DNA of 64,000 nucleotides from Bacillota bacterium. GTDB taxonomy: Bacteria > Bacillota > Clostridia > Christensenellales > Aristaeellaceae. Under the pieces are notes generated by a model. That model worked only from the letters and a program-made list of their open reading frames with translations, made no database searches and was not told the origin of the DNA. Each line of letters begins with the position of its first letter. The stretch's first letter is position 1. Both the position numbers and the translations under genes were made by a program. The DNA is taken from positions 1 to 64,000 of the forward strand of contig JAEZQK010000004.1 in NCBI GenBank assembly GCA_023413135.1, read 5' to 3'. This document shows, piece after piece, positions 18,102 to 25,787 of this stretch.

Positions 18102-18797
18102 TCAGTTCAGCCTTAGTTCCGCCAGCACCCGGGATACCACCTGGGTAAGCTCCGCTAAGCTTACAATTTCCAGGCTCCCAAAGGGCGCGTCCAAAATCCG
18201 TTCCATGGCAAAGCGGTAAGCCTCAAGACCCTCCATCAATTCCCCCGGATCCATGGTGCTGTTTTTGCGGCGCGCATCCATCATACGCTTCGCCGCATCA
18301 AACCAGCATTGGTTTAAAAGCGCCATCAGCATATCCGCCGTATAATCCGGATGATACAGATGCACCATGCCCTCCAAAGAGGCCTGGGTGAGCAGCGCCT
18401 GCAGTTTGGGCAGAAAAGTTTGTAAAAGTGCCTGGCTGTACTGTGTATACAGCGTTCGCCCGTTTTCGGAAAAGATCATGGGCAGAAGCAGCGTTAAAAA
18501 CTGTTCCTCCCCCTCCCGGATGGGCATTGCAAAATGCAAGGCCATGTTAAGAAGGCTAAGGCCCTCCGTTTCACGGCCCAAGGCTTCCTCCGCCAGGGCC
18601 AGCGCCTTTTCGGCCCTGCTTGCGCACAGCGTTTCCAGCACCGCGTACTTGCTTTCAAAGTGATGGTAGAAGCTGCCCTTGCTGGCTTTCAATACGTCCA
18701 GCAAGTCCTGCACGGAGGTTTGCTCATACCCCTTCAGGTAAAACAGCCGCTCCGCCACGTTAAGTATTGCCTGCTTTTTTTCATCCCCCCGGCGCAT
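18102..18797 (-). CDS. TetR family transcriptional regulator
   Basis: A 231-residue regulator with an N-terminal TetR helix-turn-helix (KKQAILNVAERLFYLKGYEQ, then TSVQDLLDVLKASKGSFYHHF) and a helical ligand-binding C-terminal domain. GAGGTGG precedes the ATG at 18797 by about six bases; the longer open frame upstream encodes an unlikely Cys/Pro-rich segment. It precedes and probably shares a transcript with the GNAT gene. The ligand is unknown. Confidence 0.88.
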   Translation of the reverse strand: MRRGDEKKQAILNVAERLFYLKGYEQTSVQDLLDVLKASKGSFYHHFESKYAVLETLCASRAEKALALAEEALGRETEGLSLLNMALHFAMPIREGEEQFLTLLLPMIFSENGRTLYTQYSQALLQTFLPKLQALLTQASLEGMVHLYHPDYTADMLMALLNQCWFDAAKRMMDARRKNSTMDPGELMEGLEAYRFAMERILDAPFGSLEIVSLAELTQVVSRVLAELRLN

Positions 18798-18873
18798 GCT
18801 TCCACCTCTTTTCCCTTCCAGTATATCCCTTACCTCAAACTGCGTCAAGCAACACAGGGACCAGGGAGGACAG

Positions 18874-18910
18874 GCGGGGAGGGGGCTTTTTGAAACCCCC
18901 CCCTCCCCGC
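18874..18910. repeat. G-rich hairpin, copy 1
   Basis: Arms GCGGGGAGGGGG and CCCCC-TCCCCGC enclose a T-rich loop. A very similar structure occurs at 43880-43911. The G-rich strand also has quadruplex-forming potential. Confidence 0.6.
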
Positions 18911-19014
18911 GCCCCACCCTGAAAAACTTCTATTGGGAGAATATTTGCTGTTCCATACCACTGAATCCATATCCCAACGATGGCCCTATGGCTATATCCC
19001 AAAATATGGGGATT

Positions 19015-19065
19015 CTCAAGGGGTTTTATCCCTTGAGTGGAGGTCCAGGAGGCAAAGCCTCCTGG
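19015..19065 (-). repeat. Stop-abutting double hairpin element, copy 1
   Basis: Read on the minus strand, the stop codon of the 57-residue gene is followed with no gap by stem CCAGGAGGC/GCCTCCTGG, a short ACCTCCA linker, then stem CTCAAGGG/CCCTTGAG and AATCCCC. It has the same layout as the copies at 46581, 49340, 60032 and 62149. It may act as terminator or 3'-end stabiliser. Confidence 0.7.
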
Positions 19066-19239
19066 TCAGTCGTCGCCTTGAGTCAGATTGTTGGCGTAAG
19101 TCTTCAGGGAAGCAAAGGAATTGATGTTGTCGGCACGCTGGCGGATGGCGTCCTGGACATAGGCGGGCAGGGAAGTAAAGAAGACATCCGCTTCTTTGCT
19201 ATCTTTGAGCAGGTCGTTCAGGCCAGAATACTTGCGCAT
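19066..19239 (-). CDS. Small conserved-looking protein, 57 residues
   Basis: A short frame with a strong ribosome site (AAAGGAGAG, six bases before ATG). The product is helical and charged: MRKYSGLNDLLKDSKEADVF, then FTSLPAYVQDAIRQRADNIN, ending TYANNLTQGDD. From memory similar small proteins with YSGLNDLL and LPxYVQxxI motifs are common in Clostridia, function unknown. No signal peptide or membrane helix. The stop codon is immediately followed by a double hairpin element, which argues that it is a real transcribed unit. A TATAAT lies at 19296-19301 on the minus strand, upstream. Confidence 0.75.
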   Translation of the reverse strand: MRKYSGLNDLLKDSKEADVFFTSLPAYVQDAIRQRADNINSFASLKTYANNLTQGDD

Positions 19240-19307
19240 GGTGTTCTCTCCTTTATATTTGATCTTTTCACTCTATCTTTTGAGTTTGTTGGCGCATTAT
19301 ACGCGGC

Positions 19308-19336
19308 TTGTCCCGTCCCATTGTTTCCAGTATAAT
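19308..19336 (+). promoter_or_regulatory. Promoter of the zinc-ribbon membrane gene
   Basis: TTGTCC, 17 bases, TATAAT, 37 bases before the ATG at 19373. Confidence 0.7.
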
Positions 19337-19372
19337 GGGATACGTGAAAACCGGAAGGGAGCTTAAGGTTAA

Positions 19373-20074
19373 ATGCCTGTAATGGCTTGGTGCAAAAAAT
19401 GCAAACAGGAAGTGACGCCGGGTTCCGTGTGCCCCTTGTGCGGGCAAAAGCTGCCGGCCACCAGCCTGAGGTTGAGCTGGGCGTTTAGCCTTATCCCGGT
19501 GCGTGATTTTATGAGCTGGAACAGCATTTTGAGGGTGGCCCTTCCGGTATTGGGGTTGCTGATACTTGTGATCCTGGGCGTCGAATGGGCGCGGAAGGGC
19601 TTGTTGGGCGTGCAGGCGCTGCTTACCCAGGGATTGCCGATGATGATGCTGTGGATCGGCGCGGCTTTGCTGGCCATCGCCTTTCTGGGGCTGCTGTTCA
19701 GGGGAAGGGAAGAAATCCAATACGTGCTGAATCACACCGGCGTTCAGGTAAAGGTCAACATCACAAAGCCCAATGGGCTCCAAAGGCTGTTCCATGATCC
19801 GGCGGCGCCTGTCCAAACGGATGATTGGGGACAGCCGGTATGGCAGATAACATCCAAGAACATCCCGTGGCAGGCGGTACGCCGGGTGGAACTTTGGCCC
19901 GACAGGGACAAGATTCTTTTGTACAGCCCCCGATTCTGGCTGATTCTGACGCTGCATGCCTTGCCGGAAACGTATGATGATGCGGTACGCTATATCTACG
20001 ACCATGTGAAGAAGCGCCCCGGCGTTATGAAATTGATGCCTCCCCCGGGAGATCTGCCTCCTCCACAACTGTAA
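19373..20074 (+). CDS. Zinc-ribbon membrane protein of unknown function
   Basis: A 233-residue protein. Residues 1-30 form a zinc ribbon (WCKKCKQEV then VCPLCGQKLP, CxxC-x11-CxxC). Two membrane helices follow near 50-70 and 83-107 (VALPVLGLLILVILG; MMMLWIGAALLAIAFLGLLF). The rest, about 120 residues, is a soluble domain with IPWQAVRRVELWPDRDKILL, reminiscent of PH-like domains of bacterial membrane proteins; this is a guess. It ends in a Pro-rich tail. GGGAG lies about 11 bases upstream of the ATG and a good promoter precedes it. No functional assignment is possible. Confidence 0.75.
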   Translation: MPVMAWCKKCKQEVTPGSVCPLCGQKLPATSLRLSWAFSLIPVRDFMSWNSILRVALPVLGLLILVILGVEWARKGLLGVQALLTQGLPMMMLWIGAALLAIAFLGLLFRGREEIQYVLNHTGVQVKVNITKPNGLQRLFHDPAAPVQTDDWGQPVWQITSKNIPWQAVRRVELWPDRDKILLYSPRFWLILTLHALPETYDDAVRYIYDHVKKRPGVMKLMPPPGDLPPPQL

Positions 20075-20101
20075 ATATTACGTAATTATTAAGAATTTCC
20101 C

Positions 20102-20130
20102 TTGACATTGGAATAAAAGTGTCATAAAAT
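20102..20130 (+). promoter_or_regulatory. Promoter of the SH3/peptidoglycan-binding gene
   Basis: TTGACA, 17 bases, TAAAAT, 38 bases before the ATG. Confidence 0.85.
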
Positions 20131-20168
20131 GGGTAAGCCATAGGATATACACAGTTGGAGGGGTGCCC

Positions 20169-22787
20169 ATGAGCAGGACACAGGGAAAGATCACAGCGAA
20201 GCAAGGGAGTGCTTTTTTTCTTGCCCTCCTGCTTTTGATAAGCGTTTTCACCACCTATGCCCAGGCGGCGGATTATCCGTATACATCCATCACCAATGAC
20301 AAGGTGAACATGCGCCGCAGCGCCAGCAGCAAATCCATCGTCCTGGAGCGGCTGGAAGCAAACACCGAAGTCACGGTGCTGGGCGAATCCGGCGATTATT
20401 TTAAGGTATCCTACAATGACCGCACCGGCTATATCATGAAGCAATACGTGGGCAAAGGCGCAACGGCTACCCCCACGGCCACAGTGAAGCCTTCTTCCAA
20501 CGCCGGCACCGTTACCGGTTTCCCCTATCAGACCACCACCAGGGACAAAGTGAACATGCGTAAGTCCGACTCCTCCAACTCCATCGTGCTGGAAAGGCTG
20601 CCCATGGGCGTTGAACTGACGGTGGAAGGAGAAAGCGGAAAGTTCCTGAAGGTGCGCTATAACGACATAAGCGGCTATGTGATGGCGGAATTCGTATATG
20701 TGCGGACAATTGCCACCGCTACCCCGCCCCCCGTATCGGATGTAAACAACGTCTATACGACCCTGAGCCGCGGCTCTTCGGGCAAAGAGGTCAAGGCGCT
20801 GCAGCAGGTATTGAAGGAATTGAATTATCTTTCCGGCACGGCGGACGGCGAGTTTGGCGGCCAGACGGAAACGGCGGTCAAGAGCTGCCAGAAGAAGAAC
20901 GGGCTTGCGGAAACAGGCACGGCGGATAAGGCGCTGCAAACGCTTCTATATGAGAACAAACCCGTCAATGCCAACGGCAGGAAGGTGGAGGTCATGACGC
21001 TTCCGCCGCTGGACGGCGTGACGATCCGCGAGGGCAACACGGGCGACGCCGTGGAGAGACTGCAGCAGCGGCTGACAGAGCTGCGCTACTATACAGGTTC
21101 CATCAGCGGCGTATACTCAAATGAAACCATATCGGCTGTAAAAGCCTTTCAAAATAAGAACGGGCTCACATCAGACGGCCTGGCGGGCAGCGCCACACAA
21201 ACCAGGTTGTACAGCCAGGAAGCTTTGGAAAAGGATGCCGTAGTGACGCCGACTCCCGCCCCTATCGCCACCCCGCCGGGCAGCACGGTGCGCCAGGGGG
21301 ATGAGGGCGAAGCCGCCAGGACCGTGCAAAAGCGCCTGAAGGAGCTGGGCTATTTAAGCGGCTCGGCAGACGGCAAGTTCGGCACCGTCAGCGTGGCGGC
21401 TTTGATAGCCTTCCAAAAGCGGCATGGCCTTGAACAGGACGGTGTGGCCGGATCGTCCACCCAGAACCTTTTGTTCAGCAGTTCGGCGCTTCCCGCGGCG
21501 GGTGAGGTAACGCCCGTACCAGCCCCCACGCCGCTGACGCCGGAAAACGTCATCGTGATGCAGCGCGGCACCAGGGGCGTTCAGGTACTGAACCTGCAAA
21601 AGCGGCTCACGGAGCTGGGCTACTACACCGCCAAAATGGATAGCGACTACCAGGCCGCAGACATTGCAGCCGTCAAGGAGTTTCAGAAAAACAACGGCCT
21701 GAAGGCCGACGGCATCGCGGGTTACGAAACGCAAAAGATTCTCTACAGTGAAAGCGCGGTACCCGGTTCCGCCTTTACCACGCCGTCCGCGACGCCCACA
21801 CCCCTGCCCACGCCCACGCCTGATCTGAGCACCCTGCGCCAGGGAGACACGGGCAACGAGGTCAAGGCGCTGCAGCAGCGGCTGTATCAACTGGGTTACC
21901 TTTCCGGGCAAGCCGACGGCAATTTCGGCAGCGGCACAGCCACGGCGGTTCTTAACTTCCAAAAGGCAAACGGCTTAGGCCAGGACGGCGTGGCCGGACC
22001 CACAACACTTAGCAAGCTGTATTCCACCGCAGCAATGCCCAATCCCACCGCCACACCCTCCCCCACGCCGACGCTGCTTAAGCAGGGCGACAGCAGCGAG
22101 GCGGTCAAGGCCATGCAGAAGACGCTGATCGACCTGAAGTACTTAAGCGGCAATGCGGACGGCGTGTTTGGCGCCCAGACCTTCCTGGCATTAAAAGCGT
22201 TCCAGAGCAACAACGGCCTGCTATCGGATGGCGTCGCCGGGGAGAAGACCCTGAACATGCTGGCCAACCCCACCGCCAGGCCCGCACCCACTGTGCCCGG
22301 CGCAACCGCCACGCCCAAGCCCTCCGCGCCCCCTGTGGGAGGCTCGGCTCCCAAGGCATCCGAAGTGCGCTACGCCAACTGGTATACGGAGATCCGCGCC
22401 CGCGCAAGAACCTACCCCTACGCCACGATTTACGATTACAATACGGGCCTGAGCTGGAAGGTGCATATGTTCAGCATTGGCGCTCACGCCGACGCAGAAC
22501 CCGTGAGCGCGACGGATACAGCCATCATGGTGCAGGCATTCGGCGGAAAATATACCTGGACGCCAAAACCCGTGTGGGTGATCATGAGCGACGGACGCGT
22601 GTACATGGCCTCCACCCACGACAATCCCCATGAAGTGCAGCATAACACCACCAATAACTTCCCGGGCCACCTGTGCATCCACTTCCCGCGCACCCAGGCG
22701 GAGGTAGCCGCCATCGGCGACTATGCCACCTCCCATCAAAAAGCCATCGATCAAGGCTGGCAGGCCACGCAGAAGAAGATCAATTAG
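20169..22787 (+). CDS. Secreted SH3 and peptidoglycan-binding repeat protein with C-terminal transpeptidase-like domain
   Basis: An 872-residue exported wall protein. A signal peptide (FFLALLLLISVF ... YAQA) is followed by two bacterial SH3 domains (about 36-98 and 119-180, each with DKVNMR), then six PG_binding_1 repeats of about 64 residues starting near 198, 283, 374, 463, 555 and 636 (pattern QGDxGxxVKxLQxRLxxLGY), separated by Thr/Pro-rich linkers. The last 145 residues form a domain with NNFPGHLCIHFPRT, a His-containing and Cys-containing motif that recalls the HxnC active site of YkuD-type L,D-transpeptidases, but the consensus S-x-G-C is not kept. GTG at 20163 is possible; ATG at 20169 has GGAGG seven bases upstream. 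It probably acts in cell-wall remodelling. Confidence 0.85.
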   Translation: MSRTQGKITAKQGSAFFLALLLLISVFTTYAQAADYPYTSITNDKVNMRRSASSKSIVLERLEANTEVTVLGESGDYFKVSYNDRTGYIMKQYVGKGATATPTATVKPSSNAGTVTGFPYQTTTRDKVNMRKSDSSNSIVLERLPMGVELTVEGESGKFLKVRYNDISGYVMAEFVYVRTIATATPPPVSDVNNVYTTLSRGSSGKEVKALQQVLKELNYLSGTADGEFGGQTETAVKSCQKKNGLAETGTADKALQTLLYENKPVNANGRKVEVMTLPPLDGVTIREGNTGDAVERLQQRLTELRYYTGSISGVYSNETISAVKAFQNKNGLTSDGLAGSATQTRLYSQEALEKDAVVTPTPAPIATPPGSTVRQGDEGEAARTVQKRLKELGYLSGSADGKFGTVSVAALIAFQKRHGLEQDGVAGSSTQNLLFSSSALPAAGEVTPVPAPTPLTPENVIVMQRGTRGVQVLNLQKRLTELGYYTAKMDSDYQAADIAAVKEFQKNNGLKADGIAGYETQKILYSESAVPGSAFTTPSATPTPLPTPTPDLSTLRQGDTGNEVKALQQRLYQLGYLSGQADGNFGSGTATAVLNFQKANGLGQDGVAGPTTLSKLYSTAAMPNPTATPSPTPTLLKQGDSSEAVKAMQKTLIDLKYLSGNADGVFGAQTFLALKAFQSNNGLLSDGVAGEKTLNMLANPTARPAPTVPGATATPKPSAPPVGGSAPKASEVRYANWYTEIRARARTYPYATIYDYNTGLSWKVHMFSIGAHADAEPVSATDTAIMVQAFGGKYTWTPKPVWVIMSDGRVYMASTHDNPHEVQHNTTNNFPGHLCIHFPRTQAEVAAIGDYATSHQKAIDQGWQATQKKIN

Positions 22788-22808
22788 CAGGCAGTCTGAT
22801 ATGGAAAT

Positions 22809-22838
22809 AAGGCCCATGCCTGCAATGGCATGGGCCTT
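22809..22838 (+). terminator. Terminator-like hairpin after the wall protein gene
   Basis: Stem AAGGCCCATGCC/GGCATGGGCCTT, 12 bp, with a six-base loop, 21 bases after the stop. The following tract is only weakly T-rich. Confidence 0.75.
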
Positions 22839-22891
22839 CACCATTAGCAAAGTCAGTGGTTTGATTGTTTCCCTACTGCACAGTATGCTTA

Positions 22892-23722
22892 TTAGGCACG
22901 TCTGTCCGCTTTTATAAGATTGAGTATGATCTTTGGCAGAAGCTCTCGCCTGACGAATTTGCGATTATCTATCTCATCCTGCGGTCTTTCGCTCATCAGC
23001 GATTTATTAGCAGCAGTATTGTCAGAAACACTAAATAAGGCGGCCAATGGTTTCCTCATAAGCTTTGCCGCTCTGAATGCTACAGCTGTTTCCATATCAA
23101 CGGTATTACATCCCATACTGATAATTCGGTCCATATGAGCAAATTGAGCAAAGATCGTGTCAGTGCAGAACGTCTTGCCCATATGCCATTTGATGTGATT
23201 TTCTTTGCAGATATTCTCCGTTTCTTTTGTAAGCCGCCTGAGCAGGGACGTATCGGGATATGCTTTTTCGCCAAAAACATCTGAATCGAGTTGGTCAGAG
23301 GCTATGTATCGGCTTGCACCATCACCACAGATTGAATATTCCGGAATAACAATATCACCTATGCCTATACTGCTATCCAAAGCGCCAACGGAACTAATAA
23401 AAATGATATTTTTACAATTTGAGATACCCAAAGACAGTAAAGCATCCATGAGTACAGGTGCGCCGAATCCTGTTTTGATATAGGTGATTTCTATATTATC
23501 GTTTTTTATATTCCACACTTTATAGGAGGCAAACAATGTTCCCGATGAACTGATAAGCTCCGCTTTGCCAAGGCCGGGCACCTTTTCCGGCCCCCATCCC
23601 GGTGTAATTACAACATGCTCTTGAATCTTTTTTGAGGCAATTCCCAATACATGAAGACATATATCCTCATTCGTAGAAGCGCCAAAACGCTTTATGCCCG
23701 AAATCAAGTCGTTGTAATCCAA
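22892..23722 (-). CDS. Purine/uridine phosphorylase family protein (PNP_UDP_1)
   Basis: A 276-residue nucleoside phosphorylase-like enzyme that would release a base from a nucleoside using phosphate. The phosphorylase fold is indicated by TGFGAPVLMDALLSLGISNC, FISSVGALDSSIGIGDIVIP and the substrate-binding segment NTVDMETAVAF (METxA motif), with a late SVSDN. The start is TTG: AGGAGG lies seven bases before TTG-GAT-TAC and no ATG serves. The gene is visibly richer in A and T than its neighbours and uses ATA, AAA and TTT codons rare in the rest of the window, which suggests recent transfer. Substrate (purine or uridine) undecided. Confidence 0.85.
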   Translation of the reverse strand: MDYNDLISGIKRFGASTNEDICLHVLGIASKKIQEHVVITPGWGPEKVPGLGKAELISSSGTLFASYKVWNIKNDNIEITYIKTGFGAPVLMDALLSLGISNCKNIIFISSVGALDSSIGIGDIVIPEYSICGDGASRYIASDQLDSDVFGEKAYPDTSLLRRLTKETENICKENHIKWHMGKTFCTDTIFAQFAHMDRIISMGCNTVDMETAVAFRAAKLMRKPLAALFSVSDNTAANKSLMSERPQDEIDNRKFVRRELLPKIILNLIKADRRA

Positions 23723-23774
23723 CTTACAACCTCCTGTATCGGCTTGATACCTCTAATTTTAACGACCGATTCCA

Positions 23775-23803
23775 ATTATACAGTATGCATCTTGAGCAGT
23801 AAA
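23775..23803 (-). promoter_or_regulatory. Promoter of the nucleoside phosphorylase gene
   Basis: On the minus strand TTTACT, 17 bases, TATAAT. Confidence 0.6.
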
Positions 23804-23851
23804 GCAAACCCGGCTTGCTTTACAAACCGGGCAGCTTTTTGACAATTTGAT

Positions 23852-23881
23852 GCCGGGAAAACGAAACCTCGTTTTCCCGGC
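23852..23881 (-). terminator. Strong hairpin after amt-glnK
   Basis: A 13-bp perfect stem GCCGGGAAAACGA/TCGTTTTCCCGGC with loop of four, seven bases past the stop. There is no strict U-tract on the minus strand; a second GC stem CCCGG/CCGGG follows at 23825-23850. Confidence 0.7.
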
Positions 23882-23888
23882 ACCTTGA

Positions 23889-25652
23889 CTACTCTACATC
23901 TTGCAGCGCGTTGTACCCTTCCTCACCGGTGCGGACCTTGACGACATTCTCCACATCGTACACAAAGATTTTGCCGTCGCCGATATGCCCGGTGTAAAGC
24001 ACCTTCTTGGCGGTTTCGATCAGGGTGCGGACAGGCACCTTGCATACCACGATGTCCACCTGGATCTTGGGCAGCAGATCTAATTCCACAGCAACACCGC
24101 GGTAGTATTCAGGCTTGCCCTTTTGCATGCCGCAGCCCAATACCTGGGTGACGGTCATGCCGGTGATGCCTATGCTCTCCATGGCGGTTTTTAACGCATC
24201 AAACCTGCTTTGCTTGGTGATGATGGTGACCTTTGTCATCTTCACGTCGGAGCTGAGGGGCTTCTTTTCAGTAGACAGCACCACAGGCACCGCCTCGTCC
24301 GGGGAGACGGAAGGCATTTCTGCCGTTACGGAGGGCATGCCGGTGGGCAGCATGGCGCCGACCACGGGAGCGGGCATGAAGTCGGCATAAGCGGACGCCA
24401 GGCCGTGCTCCTCTATATCCAGGCCAACGATTTCTTCCTCGGCAGAAACACGCAGGCCAATAGTCTTTTTCAACAGGAAGAAGACGATGGTCATAGCAAC
24501 GATTACATAGGCGGCCACGGAGAAGACGCCCAGCGCCTGGGTGCCCAGCACCTCAAAGCCGCCGCCGTAGAACAGGCCGTTTTTGCCGAAGGATCCCACA
24601 TCCGCCCTGGCAAACAAGCCCACCAGCAGCGTGCCCAGGCCGCCGCAGATGCCGTGTACGCCAATGGCGCCCACCGGATCGTCGATCTTGAGCTTCTTAT
24701 CGATAAACTCAATGCCGAACACTACAGCGAAGGCAGCGATCAGGCCGATGAAGAAAGCGCCCACCGGATCCACCGCGTCGCAGCCGGCTGTGATGGCCAC
24801 CAGGCCTGCCAGAGAGCCGTTTAACGTCATGGACACATCCGGCTTTTTATAGCGGATCCAGGTGATGACAAGTACCACAACAGTGGCGGTGGCGGCAGCC
24901 AGGTTGGTGGTTACAAAGATGTTGCTCATGGAGGCAAGCACATTATCGCCCGTAGCGGATACGGTGGAACCGCCGTTGAAGCCGAACCAGCAGAACCACA
25001 GGATGAACACGCCCAGCGCGCCCAGCGTAATGCTGTGGCCCAGGATAGCCTTGGGCTTGCCATCCTTGTCATACTTGCCGATGCGGGGCCCCAGCATGGC
25101 GGAGCCTACCAAGGCTGCCAAACCGCCCACCATGTGCACGGCGGTGGACCCGGCAAAATCATGGAAGCCCTTTTCGGCCAGCCAGCCGCCGCCCCAGATC
25201 CAGTGGCCGGAGATGGGATAGATCACCAGGCTGATGATGCCGCTGTACAGGCAATAAGTGAGGAACTTCGTGCGTTCCGCCATGGCACCGGAAACGATGG
25301 TGGCGGCGGTGGCGCAGAACACCGTCTGGAAGATAATGAAGGCGGGAGTGGGAAAGGTGAAGGGGCCGTATTCGCCCCGGATGAGAAGATCGATGGAGCC
25401 GATGATTCCGCCATGATCCTTGCCAAACATGAGTCCAAAACCAAGCGCCCAGAATACGATGGTTCCAATGGCAAAGTCCAGCAGGTTTTTCATGATGATG
25501 TTGCCGGCGTTCTTTGCCCTGGTGAAGCCGGTCTCCACCATGGCAAAACCGGCCTGCATGAAGAATACCAGCACGGCGCCCAATAGCACCCAGATGGTAT
25601 CCACCGAGGAGAATTTTTCGACAACTTCGGTAACGACGTTTGTGATCTCCAT
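23889..25652 (-). CDS. Ammonium transporter Amt fused to a P-II (GlnK) domain
   Basis: A 587-residue fusion. Residues 1 to about 420 are an Amt channel with GAMAERTKFL, the twin pore histidines (HDFAGSTAVHMVGG and GVHGICGGLG) and about 11 membrane helices. After a linker of about 45 residues (MPAPVVGAMLPTGMPSVTAE is its start), residues about 470-587 form a complete P-II protein: KVTIITKQSRFDALKTAM, the T-loop YYRGVAVELDLLPK including the tyrosine/Arg-Gly apex, and TGHIGDGKIFV. Normally GlnK is a separate trimeric protein that blocks Amt when nitrogen is sufficient; here it is tethered to each subunit. AGGAGG precedes the ATG by eight bases. It lies 135 bases downstream of glnN, probably in one transcript. 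Confidence 0.93.
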   Translation of the reverse strand: MEITNVVTEVVEKFSSVDTIWVLLGAVLVFFMQAGFAMVETGFTRAKNAGNIIMKNLLDFAIGTIVFWALGFGLMFGKDHGGIIGSIDLLIRGEYGPFTFPTPAFIIFQTVFCATAATIVSGAMAERTKFLTYCLYSGIISLVIYPISGHWIWGGGWLAEKGFHDFAGSTAVHMVGGLAALVGSAMLGPRIGKYDKDGKPKAILGHSITLGALGVFILWFCWFGFNGGSTVSATGDNVLASMSNIFVTTNLAAATATVVVLVITWIRYKKPDVSMTLNGSLAGLVAITAGCDAVDPVGAFFIGLIAAFAVVFGIEFIDKKLKIDDPVGAIGVHGICGGLGTLLVGLFARADVGSFGKNGLFYGGGFEVLGTQALGVFSVAAYVIVAMTIVFFLLKKTIGLRVSAEEEIVGLDIEEHGLASAYADFMPAPVVGAMLPTGMPSVTAEMPSVSPDEAVPVVLSTEKKPLSSDVKMTKVTIITKQSRFDALKTAMESIGITGMTVTQVLGCGMQKGKPEYYRGVAVELDLLPKIQVDIVVCKVPVRTLIETAKKVLYTGHIGDGKIFVYDVENVVKVRTGEEGYNALQDVE

Positions 25653-25787
25653 GATGCCTTCCTCCTTATAATCAGTCTCGCGTTAGTAGCGGGAGCCGCG
25701 GGATCTTTTATACGCAAAAGCGTGCATGCAGTTTCCCGCATGCACGCCTTTGTGCACATATGGGATATGAAGTTATAAGAAAAGAAA

